Below, in pieces: positions 20,321 to 27,148 of a stretch of DNA of 46,835 nt. The notes under the pieces were generated by a model. It was not told where the DNA came from and made no database searches. It saw only the letters and a program-made list of their open reading frames with translations. The position numbers and the translations under genes are program-made. Source of the DNA: a virus; IMG/VR virus record IMGVR_UViG_3300037475_000076, positions 1 to 46,835 of that record; one strand, written 5' to 3'. Each line of letters begins with the position of its first letter. Position 1 is the first letter of the stretch.

Positions 20321-20688
20321 TTGACGATCTAGGCAAGCTATCCAAACATCTGGACGAAGTAGCAAGGAAATGCGATTCGGAAGACGGGAGAGAACCTGTG
20401 AGCGCAACCAAACTGTCCAGAGAAATTGCAGAGCAGATTAGGGAAGAAGCTTATCACCTGACTTCTGATGCTTACTTTGACACAGACAAGGCCGGCGAGA
20501 TCATCTCCTCCGCTTTAGAAGCCAGAGAGCGGGACGTGCGGGAGTTGATAGATGCGTGGAATATGCTTCATGAGCGTGGCGTTGCCATCTATGCAACTAC
20601 CAGCGTTGTAATTGACCGTGATGCATACATGAGAACGGAAAATGCCGTAGCCAAGCTGAGAGCTGGCGAGCCACATAAGGAGAAGTGA
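20317..20688 (+). CDS. Hypothetical helical protein
   Basis: 123 residues, mostly helix, rich in Glu, Arg and Ala (AKLSREIAEQIREEAYHLT-like helices), no Cys. ATGA overlap with the upstream gene. Small early protein, no family recognised. Confidence 0.6.
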   Translation: MIDDLGKLSKHLDEVARKCDSEDGREPVSATKLSREIAEQIREEAYHLTSDAYFDTDKAGEIISSALEARERDVRELIDAWNMLHERGVAIYATTSVVIDRDAYMRTENAVAKLRAGEPHKEK

Positions 20689-20690
20689 AT

Positions 20691-21056
20691 ATGGGATTTA
20701 TACCAAGTTCCCCTGATGTTGAAGTTGGATTGTTGCAATCGGCAACTTTGCCGCATTCATTTCGCAAGTGCGAACTAATAAAAGCGGATAAGTCGCTTAA
20801 AAATGTTAACTGGACTGTGCTATTTGGAACGCGAATAGAATCGCAGCCTCCCATCGTTGGCAGGTTTGTAATATCCGGAGAAACGGTGGTCGTATGTCTT
20901 TTCCACTTGCCGGAAGTAAGCTATTTGTTCCCGCGCTACAAAAATGGAATTGCAGTAGAAATGGGCACTCCTGAAGAGGCGAAAGATGCTTTTTTATCCT
21001 TATCAAAGCAGCCCCCATTGGGGTTGAGAGCTGGCGAGCAGAAAGGGACTGAATGA
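20691..21056 (+). CDS. Hypothetical beta-rich protein
   Basis: 121 residues from ATG 20691; a GTG at 20685 is also possible. Alternating strands such as NWTVLFGTRIE and GRFVISGETVVVCLFHLP suggest a small beta sandwich. Stop overlaps the next ATG. Function unknown. Confidence 0.55.
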   Translation: MGFIPSSPDVEVGLLQSATLPHSFRKCELIKADKSLKNVNWTVLFGTRIESQPPIVGRFVISGETVVVCLFHLPEVSYLFPRYKNGIAVEMGTPEEAKDAFLSLSKQPPLGLRAGEQKGTE

Positions 21057-21262
21057 GCAGACAGTTAGACGCGATTTACAAGAACGAGCAACGCATCAAG
21101 GATTTCAAGTATGGCTACCGGCAAGCTATGCTAGCAGCAGCAGACTACATCGACGGCTGGGATGGCCAGGAATGCCAATATCGTTTGGCGGATCTGCTGC
21201 TGATGAAATTTAACCAAGTGAGCCGGAAGAAACCGAGAAAATCGCGTAGCAGAAAGGACTGA
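21053..21262 (+). CDS. Small basic helical protein
   Basis: 69 residues with helices (EQRIKDFKYGYRQAMLAAAD, then YRLADLLLMKFNQV) and a Lys/Arg/Ser-rich tail (SRKKPRKSRSRKD) likely to contact nucleic acid. Coupled by ATGA to the upstream gene. No family recognised. Confidence 0.55.
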   Translation: MSRQLDAIYKNEQRIKDFKYGYRQAMLAAADYIDGWDGQECQYRLADLLLMKFNQVSRKKPRKSRSRKD

Positions 21263-21265
21263 GCC

Positions 21266-21448
21266 GTGAGCCTGCTTTGTAAATGCAAACATCCTATCCC
21301 CAATGTTCCGCCGTTCCAGTGGCAGTGTGTTAATTGTGGCCTGCCGAGATATGACATTGTAGCGATTGGAACTACGTTCGTAATGGACGAATCTTTCGGT
21401 GATAGTCCAACCGGGGCCGAGATAGACCACTTCAGGAGCCACAAATGA
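21266..21448 (+). CDS. Zinc-ribbon protein with GTG start
   Basis: 60 residues from GTG 21266. CKCKH at 5-9 and CVNCG at 21-25 make one zinc ribbon; C-terminal half is acidic. Stop overlaps the next ATG. Part of the run of tiny metal-binding genes 21266-22194. Confidence 0.6.
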   Translation: MSLLCKCKHPIPNVPPFQWQCVNCGLPRYDIVAIGTTFVMDESFGDSPTGAEIDHFRSHK

Positions 21449-21738
21449 GCGCGGGTAGATATGTTGGGAAAGATGTTTTTGGCAATAAGGTTTTTATGGC
21501 GAGCACAAGCCGCGTTGCAGCGCAGCGCGAGAATTGCGACCGCCTTCTGCTTATCATCGGCGATTACATGGGGTGGGGCGGTGACATCTCCCATGTTTTC
21601 ATATCTGATAGGTCAACCTTTGGGGATTTCAACTTGGAAGATTCTCAGCTCAAAGCGATTTCACAAAAAATTGGATTAGCTGTTGCACAAGCTGATTATC
21701 TGCACGAGGTTGCGCTGAGAATGGGGCCAACCCAGTGA
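21445..21738 (+). CDS. Hypothetical protein
   Basis: 97 residues, neutral, mixed helix and strand (GKDVFGNKVFMAS; LLLIIGDYMGWGGDISHVFI). ATGA overlap upstream and GTGA overlap downstream. No motif known to me. Confidence 0.55.
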   Translation: MSAGRYVGKDVFGNKVFMASTSRVAAQRENCDRLLLIIGDYMGWGGDISHVFISDRSTFGDFNLEDSQLKAISQKIGLAVAQADYLHEVALRMGPTQ

Positions 21739-21902
21739 CCTTTACCAGCGGATACCTGCAAGAAGTAAGAGGGGATCTGGACGGCCCACCGTGTCACGTT
21801 TGTGGCGCGATTATGGTGCCACGCAAAGAGATGATTAACTGCGGATTTGTCCAAAAATACTGGCTCTGTTTGAGCTGCGGAACAGATACGAGGCCATCAT
21901 GA
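21735..21902 (+). CDS. Small zinc-ribbon protein
   Basis: 55 residues from GTG 21735, overlapping the upstream stop. CHVCG at 20-24 and CLSCG at 45-49 with a beta-rich link between: a complete mini zinc ribbon. Stop overlaps the next ATG at 21899. Confidence 0.6.
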   Translation: MTFTSGYLQEVRGDLDGPPCHVCGAIMVPRKEMINCGFVQKYWLCLSCGTDTRPS

Positions 21903-22039
21903 GCGCGGGATTTTGGGAAACTCCTCTTGGATATAAAACGCATGAGCACTTATGCTCACGCCAACACCATGCTCCAGCATGTTTGATGGAAATGATTGCC
22001 GAAGCTATTGAAATTATGGCCGACGAGGTGTCCCGATGA
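21899..22039 (+). CDS. Small hypothetical protein
   Basis: 46 residues, His/Met/Glu rich with two Cys (HLCSRQHHAPAC), coupled on both sides by ATGA overlaps. Possible metal binder. Too short for family assignment. Confidence 0.5.
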   Translation: MSAGFWETPLGYKTHEHLCSRQHHAPACLMEMIAEAIEIMADEVSR

Positions 22040-22194
22040 AACGCTCAGAGGCTTGCTCAGGATGCAAAGTAAAGCCGGTGCGCGGACCTAACCAGCGCTA
22101 CTGTAAGGATTGCCACAATGAAGCCGAGAAGCTTCGCCAGAAGCAGATTCGGGAAGACGCTAAGGCATTCCGCGCTGCGGCTAGTTCCACGTAG
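22036..22194 (+). CDS. Small zinc-finger protein
   Basis: 52 residues. CSGC at 7-10 and YCKDCH at 22-27 form a zinc finger, followed by a long charged helix (EAEKLRQKQIREDAKAFRAA). The build is like short DksA/TraR-type zinc proteins, though much smaller. Last gene of the 21053-22194 block. Confidence 0.55.
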   Translation: MKRSEACSGCKVKPVRGPNQRYCKDCHNEAEKLRQKQIREDAKAFRAAASST

Positions 22195-22392
22195 AACCTG
22201 CCATCTGAATTCCAATTGGAACCCACTATTGCGCTACTAATAGCGTTCGTGAGAACCTCAAACCACTTAACCCTAAGCTTCTTCATTTGCAGGCGTGAGC
22301 GGGGGTGAAATCTCTCGCACATGGAAACACGCGATAACCTTGACGCATTCAAGGATTAGCCCCGGTAACGGGTAGGGCAGACTCATCTTAAA
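22195..22392. other. Gene-free, structured intergenic stretch in the early operon
   Basis: No convincing gene. It holds a perfect palindrome TTCCAATTGGAA (22210-22221), a hairpin CGCTA-CTAA-TAGCG (22232-22245), a hairpin CCTTGA-CGCAT-TCAAGG (22338-22354) and a GNRA-looped hairpin CCCG-GTAA-CGGG (22361-22372). Four local structures in 200 bases suggest a regulatory or structured RNA segment, or an operator followed by a transcript leader. No poly-T tract follows any of them, so no simple terminator is claimed. Confidence 0.45.
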
Positions 22393-22614
22393 ATGCGCTT
22401 GAATCTACAATACGATCCCGAGATGTGCAGCGTTATCGGATGCAGAAAAAAGGCTACGCACAAAGCAAAATCACTGCAATCTGATAGCTGGAGTGGATTT
22501 TGTTCTCTGCATAAATTACAAGGTGCGGGTCTAGCGGCAAAGGCGAATGCTACTATTTGCCGCAATCACATTGTCCGTTCCGATGGACACACTGATAAGC
22601 TATTAATCCCCTGA
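22393..22614 (+). CDS. Small Cys/His protein upstream of the terminase genes
   Basis: 73 residues. CSVIGCRKKATHK at about 12-24 and FCSLHK at about 37-42 give a C-C-C-H zinc pattern of the kind seen in small phage HNH-related or GcrA-like proteins. Stop overlaps the next ATG. Function unknown. Confidence 0.6.
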   Translation: MRLNLQYDPEMCSVIGCRKKATHKAKSLQSDSWSGFCSLHKLQGAGLAAKANATICRNHIVRSDGHTDKLLIP

Positions 22615-22949
22615 TGCCCTCAATCGGCGTACTCGAAGCCAACCAAAAGCCCACAGAAAAGCCCACACGGAGAATAAAACGCTCTGGTGGGCAATCGCTC
22701 GTCAATCGTGGTTTGGCGATCTGGCTGAAGGATAATGTGCTGCTTCAAATGTTCGAAATCAGGTTGCCCGTGAATAGCGCACAAATAAACGGATCTCACT
22801 GTCGCGAGCACCGAGTGCATAACTACATTCCCGAAAAGCTCCCTGCCAACATAGACCACAGATTAGGTTTGACCGTGCAAGCTCCAGTATTGGCAAATCA
22901 GGTTAGATTCAGGCCCGTGGCCGACCAGAGAAGCTTTCCAGCGTATTGA
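22614..22949 (+). CDS. Weak hypothetical protein
   Basis: 111 residues from ATG 22614, coupled (TGATG) to the preceding gene, which is the main support. Composition is Arg/Asn/Val rich without recognisable structure. A second frame over the first 110 bases reads WWAIARQSWFGDLAEG without a start codon. The segment may be a decayed gene between the early block and the terminase. Confidence 0.35.
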   Translation: MPSIGVLEANQKPTEKPTRRIKRSGGQSLVNRGLAIWLKDNVLLQMFEIRLPVNSAQINGSHCREHRVHNYIPEKLPANIDHRLGLTVQAPVLANQVRFRPVADQRSFPAY

Positions 22950-22950
22950 A

Positions 22951-23328
22951 ATGGCAGACGAACCCAACAAGGGCGGAAGGCCGCAAATTGAGATTGACGC
23001 AAAACTAGTTCAAGAACTTGCCAATGCTCAACTGACAACCGCTGAAATTGCAAAGATTTGCGGATGCTCCAAAGACACCATCGAGAGACGTTTTGCGGCT
23101 TCTCTAAAAGAATGGAAAGACGAGGGGGTAGGTTCGGTTCGCCGAAGGCTTTATCAATCAGCTCTCGGACAGATCAAAGGCGCAAGCCAGACAACTGCCC
23201 TGATTTTCTTTCTGAAGAACTATGGCGGATTGGCGGACGTGACGCGAGATGAGCAGCGAAAGCCCCTTGATTTTGGTGACCTCCCAACCCCAACCAGCCA
23301 GCCTGGAACAACTGGTAAACCCAACTGA
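22951..23328 (+). CDS. terS: Terminase small subunit (putative)
   Basis: 125 residues. An N-terminal helix-turn-helix (LTTAEIAKICGCSKDTIERR at about 30-49) is followed by a helical oligomerisation region, the usual plan of small terminase proteins that recognise the packaging site. It sits directly before the large subunit and overlaps it by 80 bases in another frame. The Pro/Thr-rich tail may contact TerL. Assignment rests on the HTH and position. Confidence 0.7.
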   Translation: MADEPNKGGRPQIEIDAKLVQELANAQLTTAEIAKICGCSKDTIERRFAASLKEWKDEGVGSVRRRLYQSALGQIKGASQTTALIFFLKNYGGLADVTRDEQRKPLDFGDLPTPTSQPGTTGKPN

Positions 23329-24799
23329 GCGCCAGCGTGAATTCCTTAAAGCTATTGCCGAAAAAGACTTCGTGCTTTATGGCGGAGAAGCCGGAGGGGG
23401 AAAGTCGTACATCCTTCGTTGGTGGTTGGTCACTTATCTCATCTGGCTTTATCGCGTATTAGGGCTGAGAAACGCTGCTGTAGGCCTGTTTTGCGAAGAT
23501 TATCCAACACTAAATGACCGGCAAGTTTCCAAGATTAAATACGAATTTCCTGAGTGGCTTGGCAGGTTGCGCGAAGGATCTGTCCACAACTTCGTGCTCA
23601 ATCCGGAGTATGGCGGAGGAATCATTCGTCTCCGCAACCTTGATGATCCCAGCAAATACTATTCTGCGGAATTTGCGGCTATTGCAGTTGATGAGCTTAC
23701 GCGAAACCCAAAGGCAATCTTTGACGATCTTCGGTTTCGGCTACGTTGGCCTGGCGTGGAAAGACCAAAATTTGCTGCTGGCACAAACCCCGGCGGACCT
23801 GGACACGCTTGGGTTAAGAAATACTGGATTACCAGAGACTATCCTCCAGAGCTGGAATCAATCAAAGATCAGTTTGTTCTTGTCCGAGCCAAAGCCAGCG
23901 ACAACCCACACATTACCAAGGGATACCATGAGCGCTTGCTTACGCTTCCGCCAGATATGGCGAGAATGGTTGCTCGTGGCGATTGGAACATTTACACCGG
24001 CCAGTTCTACCCGCAGTTTGAAGAAAAGCGCCATGTCATCACAGCGGATGAAGCCGCCAAGGAAATCAAGCCTTGGTGGACACGCTGGATTGCTGGCGAT
24101 TGGGGATATGAGCATCCGCACGCGATTTACTGGTTTGCTCAGAGCGAAACAGGCAAAGTCATCATCTACCGCGAATTGTGGGACAGGCGAGTGGGCGAAA
24201 CGGAGTTGGGTCGGAGAATTACTGAAGCCACGCCTAGAGACGAGAAGTTACGCTCTTTCGCATTCTCTTGGGATGCAGGCAAGTTAAGCCCACGAAGTAA
24301 GCCGAATCTACCTAAATCCATGATGCAGCTTGTAGCAGACGCATTGGGGCCACATATCCCACAACCTCATCCGGCAGACTCTTCTCCCGGTTCACGTATC
24401 AGCGGTGCAAGACTCTGGGGTCAGCTACTTGATTCCGATATGGTGCAAATCTCCGATGTCTGCCCAAAGCTGATTCAGTGCCTACCAACTCTCATCAGAG
24501 ACGAAGAGAACCAGGAAGACGTGCTAAAGGTTGATTTCTCAGAAAACGAAGTTGGCGACGATCCTTATGACGGCTCACGTATGGGACTTCAGCACATGGT
24601 TAACACGCCAATGCTGCCTGTGACAGTCATTGCTGAGCGCAGAGTAGCCCAATACGCAGCCGAACACGGCAAGGAAGTAGAAGACCTCGACATCAACTCA
24701 GTCGCCCAATTACACCGCAGAGCCACAGTACAGGAGCAGCGTAGGCGTGGCGCACGTAGAGGCGGTCTAGGGCGTGTCTGGCGACCGCAGAACAACTAG
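23249..24799 (+). CDS. terL: Terminase large subunit
   Basis: 516 residues, normal size. Walker A GGEAGGGKS at 45-53, Walker B AAIAVDELT with D148/E149, coupling motif AAGTNPGG at about 176-183, then the RNaseH-like nuclease: D284 in AGDWGYEHPHA, D342 in SWDAGK and an acidic DDPYDGSRMG near the C-terminus as the third metal-binding acid. The C-terminal tail is Arg-rich. It powers DNA packaging into the prohead and cuts the concatemer. The 774-base frame at 23514-24287 is a shadow. Confidence 0.93.
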   Translation: MSSESPLILVTSQPQPASLEQLVNPTERQREFLKAIAEKDFVLYGGEAGGGKSYILRWWLVTYLIWLYRVLGLRNAAVGLFCEDYPTLNDRQVSKIKYEFPEWLGRLREGSVHNFVLNPEYGGGIIRLRNLDDPSKYYSAEFAAIAVDELTRNPKAIFDDLRFRLRWPGVERPKFAAGTNPGGPGHAWVKKYWITRDYPPELESIKDQFVLVRAKASDNPHITKGYHERLLTLPPDMARMVARGDWNIYTGQFYPQFEEKRHVITADEAAKEIKPWWTRWIAGDWGYEHPHAIYWFAQSETGKVIIYRELWDRRVGETELGRRITEATPRDEKLRSFAFSWDAGKLSPRSKPNLPKSMMQLVADALGPHIPQPHPADSSPGSRISGARLWGQLLDSDMVQISDVCPKLIQCLPTLIRDEENQEDVLKVDFSENEVGDDPYDGSRMGLQHMVNTPMLPVTVIAERRVAQYAAEHGKEVEDLDINSVAQLHRRATVQEQRRRGARRGGLGRVWRPQNN

Positions 24800-24808
24800 G
24801 AGAACCTA

Positions 24809-25213
24809 ATGCCATCACAATTACAGCCGCCTTACCTCAACACTCCGCTATCACAAGTTGTATCGCTTGACGCTGGCTTTGTGCTTACCGTGGTCAATGC
24901 TTTGGCTGCGGGCGGATCAGGAACGGCCAATTCGCAGATATTCACCGTGCCTGAGGAGTTTGGCACTGGCGGATCGACTCTGACGCTTACGGCTGTACCA
25001 AACGGCGGAGTGACTACCGTGACGGTTGACATTGAAGTCTCAACTGATGGCGGCACGACATGGCAGAAGAAGCATGTAGGCGTTGCTCTTATCGCGTCCA
25101 GCGTATCGACTCAAGCGGCAGAACCAAACCTTCAATCTGGAATGCTTTACAGAATCAACCCAACCACAGTAACCGGCGGCACTTCGGTAACGATCAATGC
25201 AACGGCTAATTAA
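24809..25213 (+). CDS. Hypothetical beta-rich structural protein
   Basis: 134 residues rich in Thr, Val, Gly and Ser, with alternating strands (TLTLTAVPNGGVTTVTVDIE). Similar proteins in phage late regions are decoration or adaptor-type virion proteins. Located directly after TerL, with AGGAG nine bases before the ATG. No signal peptide. Confidence 0.6.
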   Translation: MPSQLQPPYLNTPLSQVVSLDAGFVLTVVNALAAGGSGTANSQIFTVPEEFGTGGSTLTLTAVPNGGVTTVTVDIEVSTDGGTTWQKKHVGVALIASSVSTQAAEPNLQSGMLYRINPTTVTGGTSVTINATAN

Positions 25214-25433
25214 CTGGCTTAAAAGGCTTTTGGGCATCACCGATCTTGAAGCCAAGGTGCGCGACCTGGAGCGTCATTTTGTGACCAAGCGCGGCGATAA
25301 CGGCGAAGTTCTGGAAACCCTTGCGGACGTGCCATTGGACAAACGGAAAGAACGCGCCATGAAACCACGCGGCATGAGTTTAGCCCAGCGTAAAGCATGG
25401 CTGGAAGAGACGGACGGAGGACGCATTGCCTGA
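25197..25433 (+). CDS. Small hypothetical protein
   Basis: 78 residues from ATG 25197, overlapping the previous gene by 17 bases. Basic amphipathic N-terminus (MQRLINWLKRLLGI) then charged helical regions. Between terminase and portal genes; may be a packaging or assembly accessory. Unrecognised. Confidence 0.55.
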   Translation: MQRLINWLKRLLGITDLEAKVRDLERHFVTKRGDNGEVLETLADVPLDKRKERAMKPRGMSLAQRKAWLEETDGGRIA

Positions 25434-25755
25434 AGACAGAATAACTGCTGCCCTACGCGGTAAGCCAAGCTGGAATAACAGCGATATAGGCAAAGGCGCG
25501 AGCACCATCTACGAGCGCGGCAAGGATCAGGAACCGGGTGACGGCACAGCACAAGCAGGATACGTCACTCCCGATCTTGGGCCGTTCGAGTGCGAGAACT
25601 GCATTCACTTTGACGGCCAATCCCAATGCAATCATCCGACAGTTCAAGGCGACCCTGAAGTACAAGGCAATGTAGAGCCGGAAGGTTGCTGCAATTTCTT
25701 CAAATCAGACCACAACGAAACCCAAGCCGAAGAACACGGCGAACAGGAGCAATAA
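25426..25755 (+). CDS. Cys-containing phage protein of the CxNC-HF type
   Basis: 109 residues from TTG 25426. FECENCIHFDGQSQCNHPTV at about 54-73 and GCCNFF at about 87-92 give five Cys and two His in a pattern seen in many podophage genes located between terminase and portal, possibly an iron-sulphur or zinc site. C-terminal tail is acidic and His/Glu rich. Function unknown. Confidence 0.6.
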   Translation: MPEDRITAALRGKPSWNNSDIGKGASTIYERGKDQEPGDGTAQAGYVTPDLGPFECENCIHFDGQSQCNHPTVQGDPEVQGNVEPEGCCNFFKSDHNETQAEEHGEQEQ

Positions 25756-26082
25756 ATGGCATACGGAATGAACCCACAACGCGCCAAACACATGGGACAA
25801 GAGCACGGCGCAGAACATAAGCCAGAAACCCACGAAGAAGCTGAACATGGCTCTGGCGGTAATGGCGTACATATTCACATTCATTCACACGCAAAAGGTG
25901 CAACGGTTCACATCATGCACCATGACGGCCAGCACGAGAAGCACGAGCACAGCACGGGTGACGCGGAAGGAATCGCGGCTCACATCCATGAGCACATCGG
26001 CGGAGAGCCGGGACAGGATCACGGCGGCTCGTCTGGTCAGAGTGACGAGGACGAATACGGCCTCGGAGGGCCGGGAGTTTAG
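25756..26082 (+). CDS. Histidine-rich protein
   Basis: 108 residues with more than twenty His, in clusters such as GVHIHIHSHAKG, HIMHHDGQHEKHEH and HIHEHIGG. No Cys; Glu/Gly rich otherwise. Such density implies binding of Ni, Zn, Cu or Fe ions, or pH-dependent behaviour. It is placed in the packaging/structural operon immediately after the CxNC protein (stop and ATG adjacent) and before the first signal-peptide protein. Virion component or metal-handling assembly factor; not otherwise recognised. Confidence 0.7.
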   Translation: MAYGMNPQRAKHMGQEHGAEHKPETHEEAEHGSGGNGVHIHIHSHAKGATVHIMHHDGQHEKHEHSTGDAEGIAAHIHEHIGGEPGQDHGGSSGQSDEDEYGLGGPGV

Positions 26083-26120
26083 CACTTAAATTCAACGGGC
26101 AACAGCCCAAGGAGAAACAA

Positions 26121-26987
26121 ATGAAACGCTTTCGCACAATCCTTTTTACCGTGCTGGCGGCCCTTCTTGTGGCTGCCCCAGCATTCGCCCAAACATTCCC
26201 TGGAAACCCGCAACAGAATAACCCTGCTCATCGCATTGGGGGCATCTTCTACGCTCTGGGATATAGCAACTGGCAGGCCACCATCATCTCCGGCAATACG
26301 TCAACCGGGTCCGGAACCTCAATCGTCGTCTACGCTGGCCCTTCAAGCTGTGTCGTGTTGGCGGATGGAGCCTGTATCGCTTTGACCAGCGTTTTCAATA
26401 CCAGCACTCCAGTTGCAATCAATGACGGAAACGCTGAAACCATCACCCCTACAGGAGTAAGCATTGGTTCATGTCCGGCTGGCAATTTGGGAGTAGGCGG
26501 AACGGCTCTTTGTGCCACCCTGACTGCAACGATTAACAACACACATGGCCAAAGCGCACCTGTTAACTCTGGCGATTTGGGTATTGAAGAAGCAATTACC
26601 GATGCAGGCGCGCAAGGCGGCGGAACAGTGTTCTGGATGGTTGATACCGGGATTGTCACGCTCAGCACCAGCGGATTGACTACAACTACAACCGTGAAAG
26701 TACCAACGAACTTCTACGGCATTGGCGCGGCAGCTCGTGTCACAACCACGATCACTGTTACCGCAAGCTGGGCAGTGGGAATCTCCGGTTCAACATCTGC
26801 GTTCTGCTCTGCCAACTCAACCCTAACCGCTGGAACTACGTGTCTTGCTAACCAGGCATCCCCGGCCAGTGTTGGAACCACTTCTGCTCTGACCGCGATC
26901 CTGATTACTGGCGCGACTTCTAACCCCGGAGCGGGCGCAGTAAAAGTTCGCGTCTGGGGATTCACTCCGGTACAGCCTGCCAGCTAA
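26121..26987 (+). CDS. Exported or virion-associated protein with Sec signal peptide
   Basis: 288 residues. Begins with a textbook signal: KR, hydrophobic core TILFTVLAALLVAAPAFA (6-23) and AFA cleavage site, then a Thr/Ser/Gly-rich beta protein with paired Cys. Composition resembles phage decoration/fibre or surface proteins. A signal peptide in a late structural operon is unusual, because virions assemble in the cytoplasm. AGGAG precedes the ATG. Confidence 0.7.
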   Translation: MKRFRTILFTVLAALLVAAPAFAQTFPGNPQQNNPAHRIGGIFYALGYSNWQATIISGNTSTGSGTSIVVYAGPSSCVVLADGACIALTSVFNTSTPVAINDGNAETITPTGVSIGSCPAGNLGVGGTALCATLTATINNTHGQSAPVNSGDLGIEEAITDAGAQGGGTVFWMVDTGIVTLSTSGLTTTTTVKVPTNFYGIGAAARVTTTITVTASWAVGISGSTSAFCSANSTLTAGTTCLANQASPASVGTTSALTAILITGATSNPGAGAVKVRVWGFTPVQPAS

Positions 26988-27148
26988 TGCCTTGGCTGTC
27001 CAAGCGACAAGCCCGCTGGGGTCATTCTCTGGCGGGCCGTAATGGCATGTTTGCGACGAACGCGCAGCTTACCGCAGCAGCCAAGACGTTGCGCGACCGT
27101 TTCTTTACCGCAAAGAAAAACTCCCCACTTCCGTTGTCTATCGCTTAA
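26987..27148 (+). CDS. Small basic protein before the portal
   Basis: 53 residues (MPWLSKRQARWGHSLAGRNG ...) from ATG 26987, coupled by TAATG overlaps on both sides. Basic, no Cys. Possibly an assembly cofactor of the portal; no family recognised. Confidence 0.55.
   Translation: MPWLSKRQARWGHSLAGRNGMFATNAQLTAAAKTLRDRFFTAKKNSPLPLSIA

Noticed and set aside
22098-22352. Minus-strand 84-residue frame over the structured gap
   Set aside because: Half of it is antisense to a coupled plus-strand zinc-finger gene; no start signals.
23514-24287. 257-residue plus-strand frame inside the terminase gene
   Set aside because: Shadow of the large terminase subunit, which shows Walker A, Walker B and nuclease motifs.
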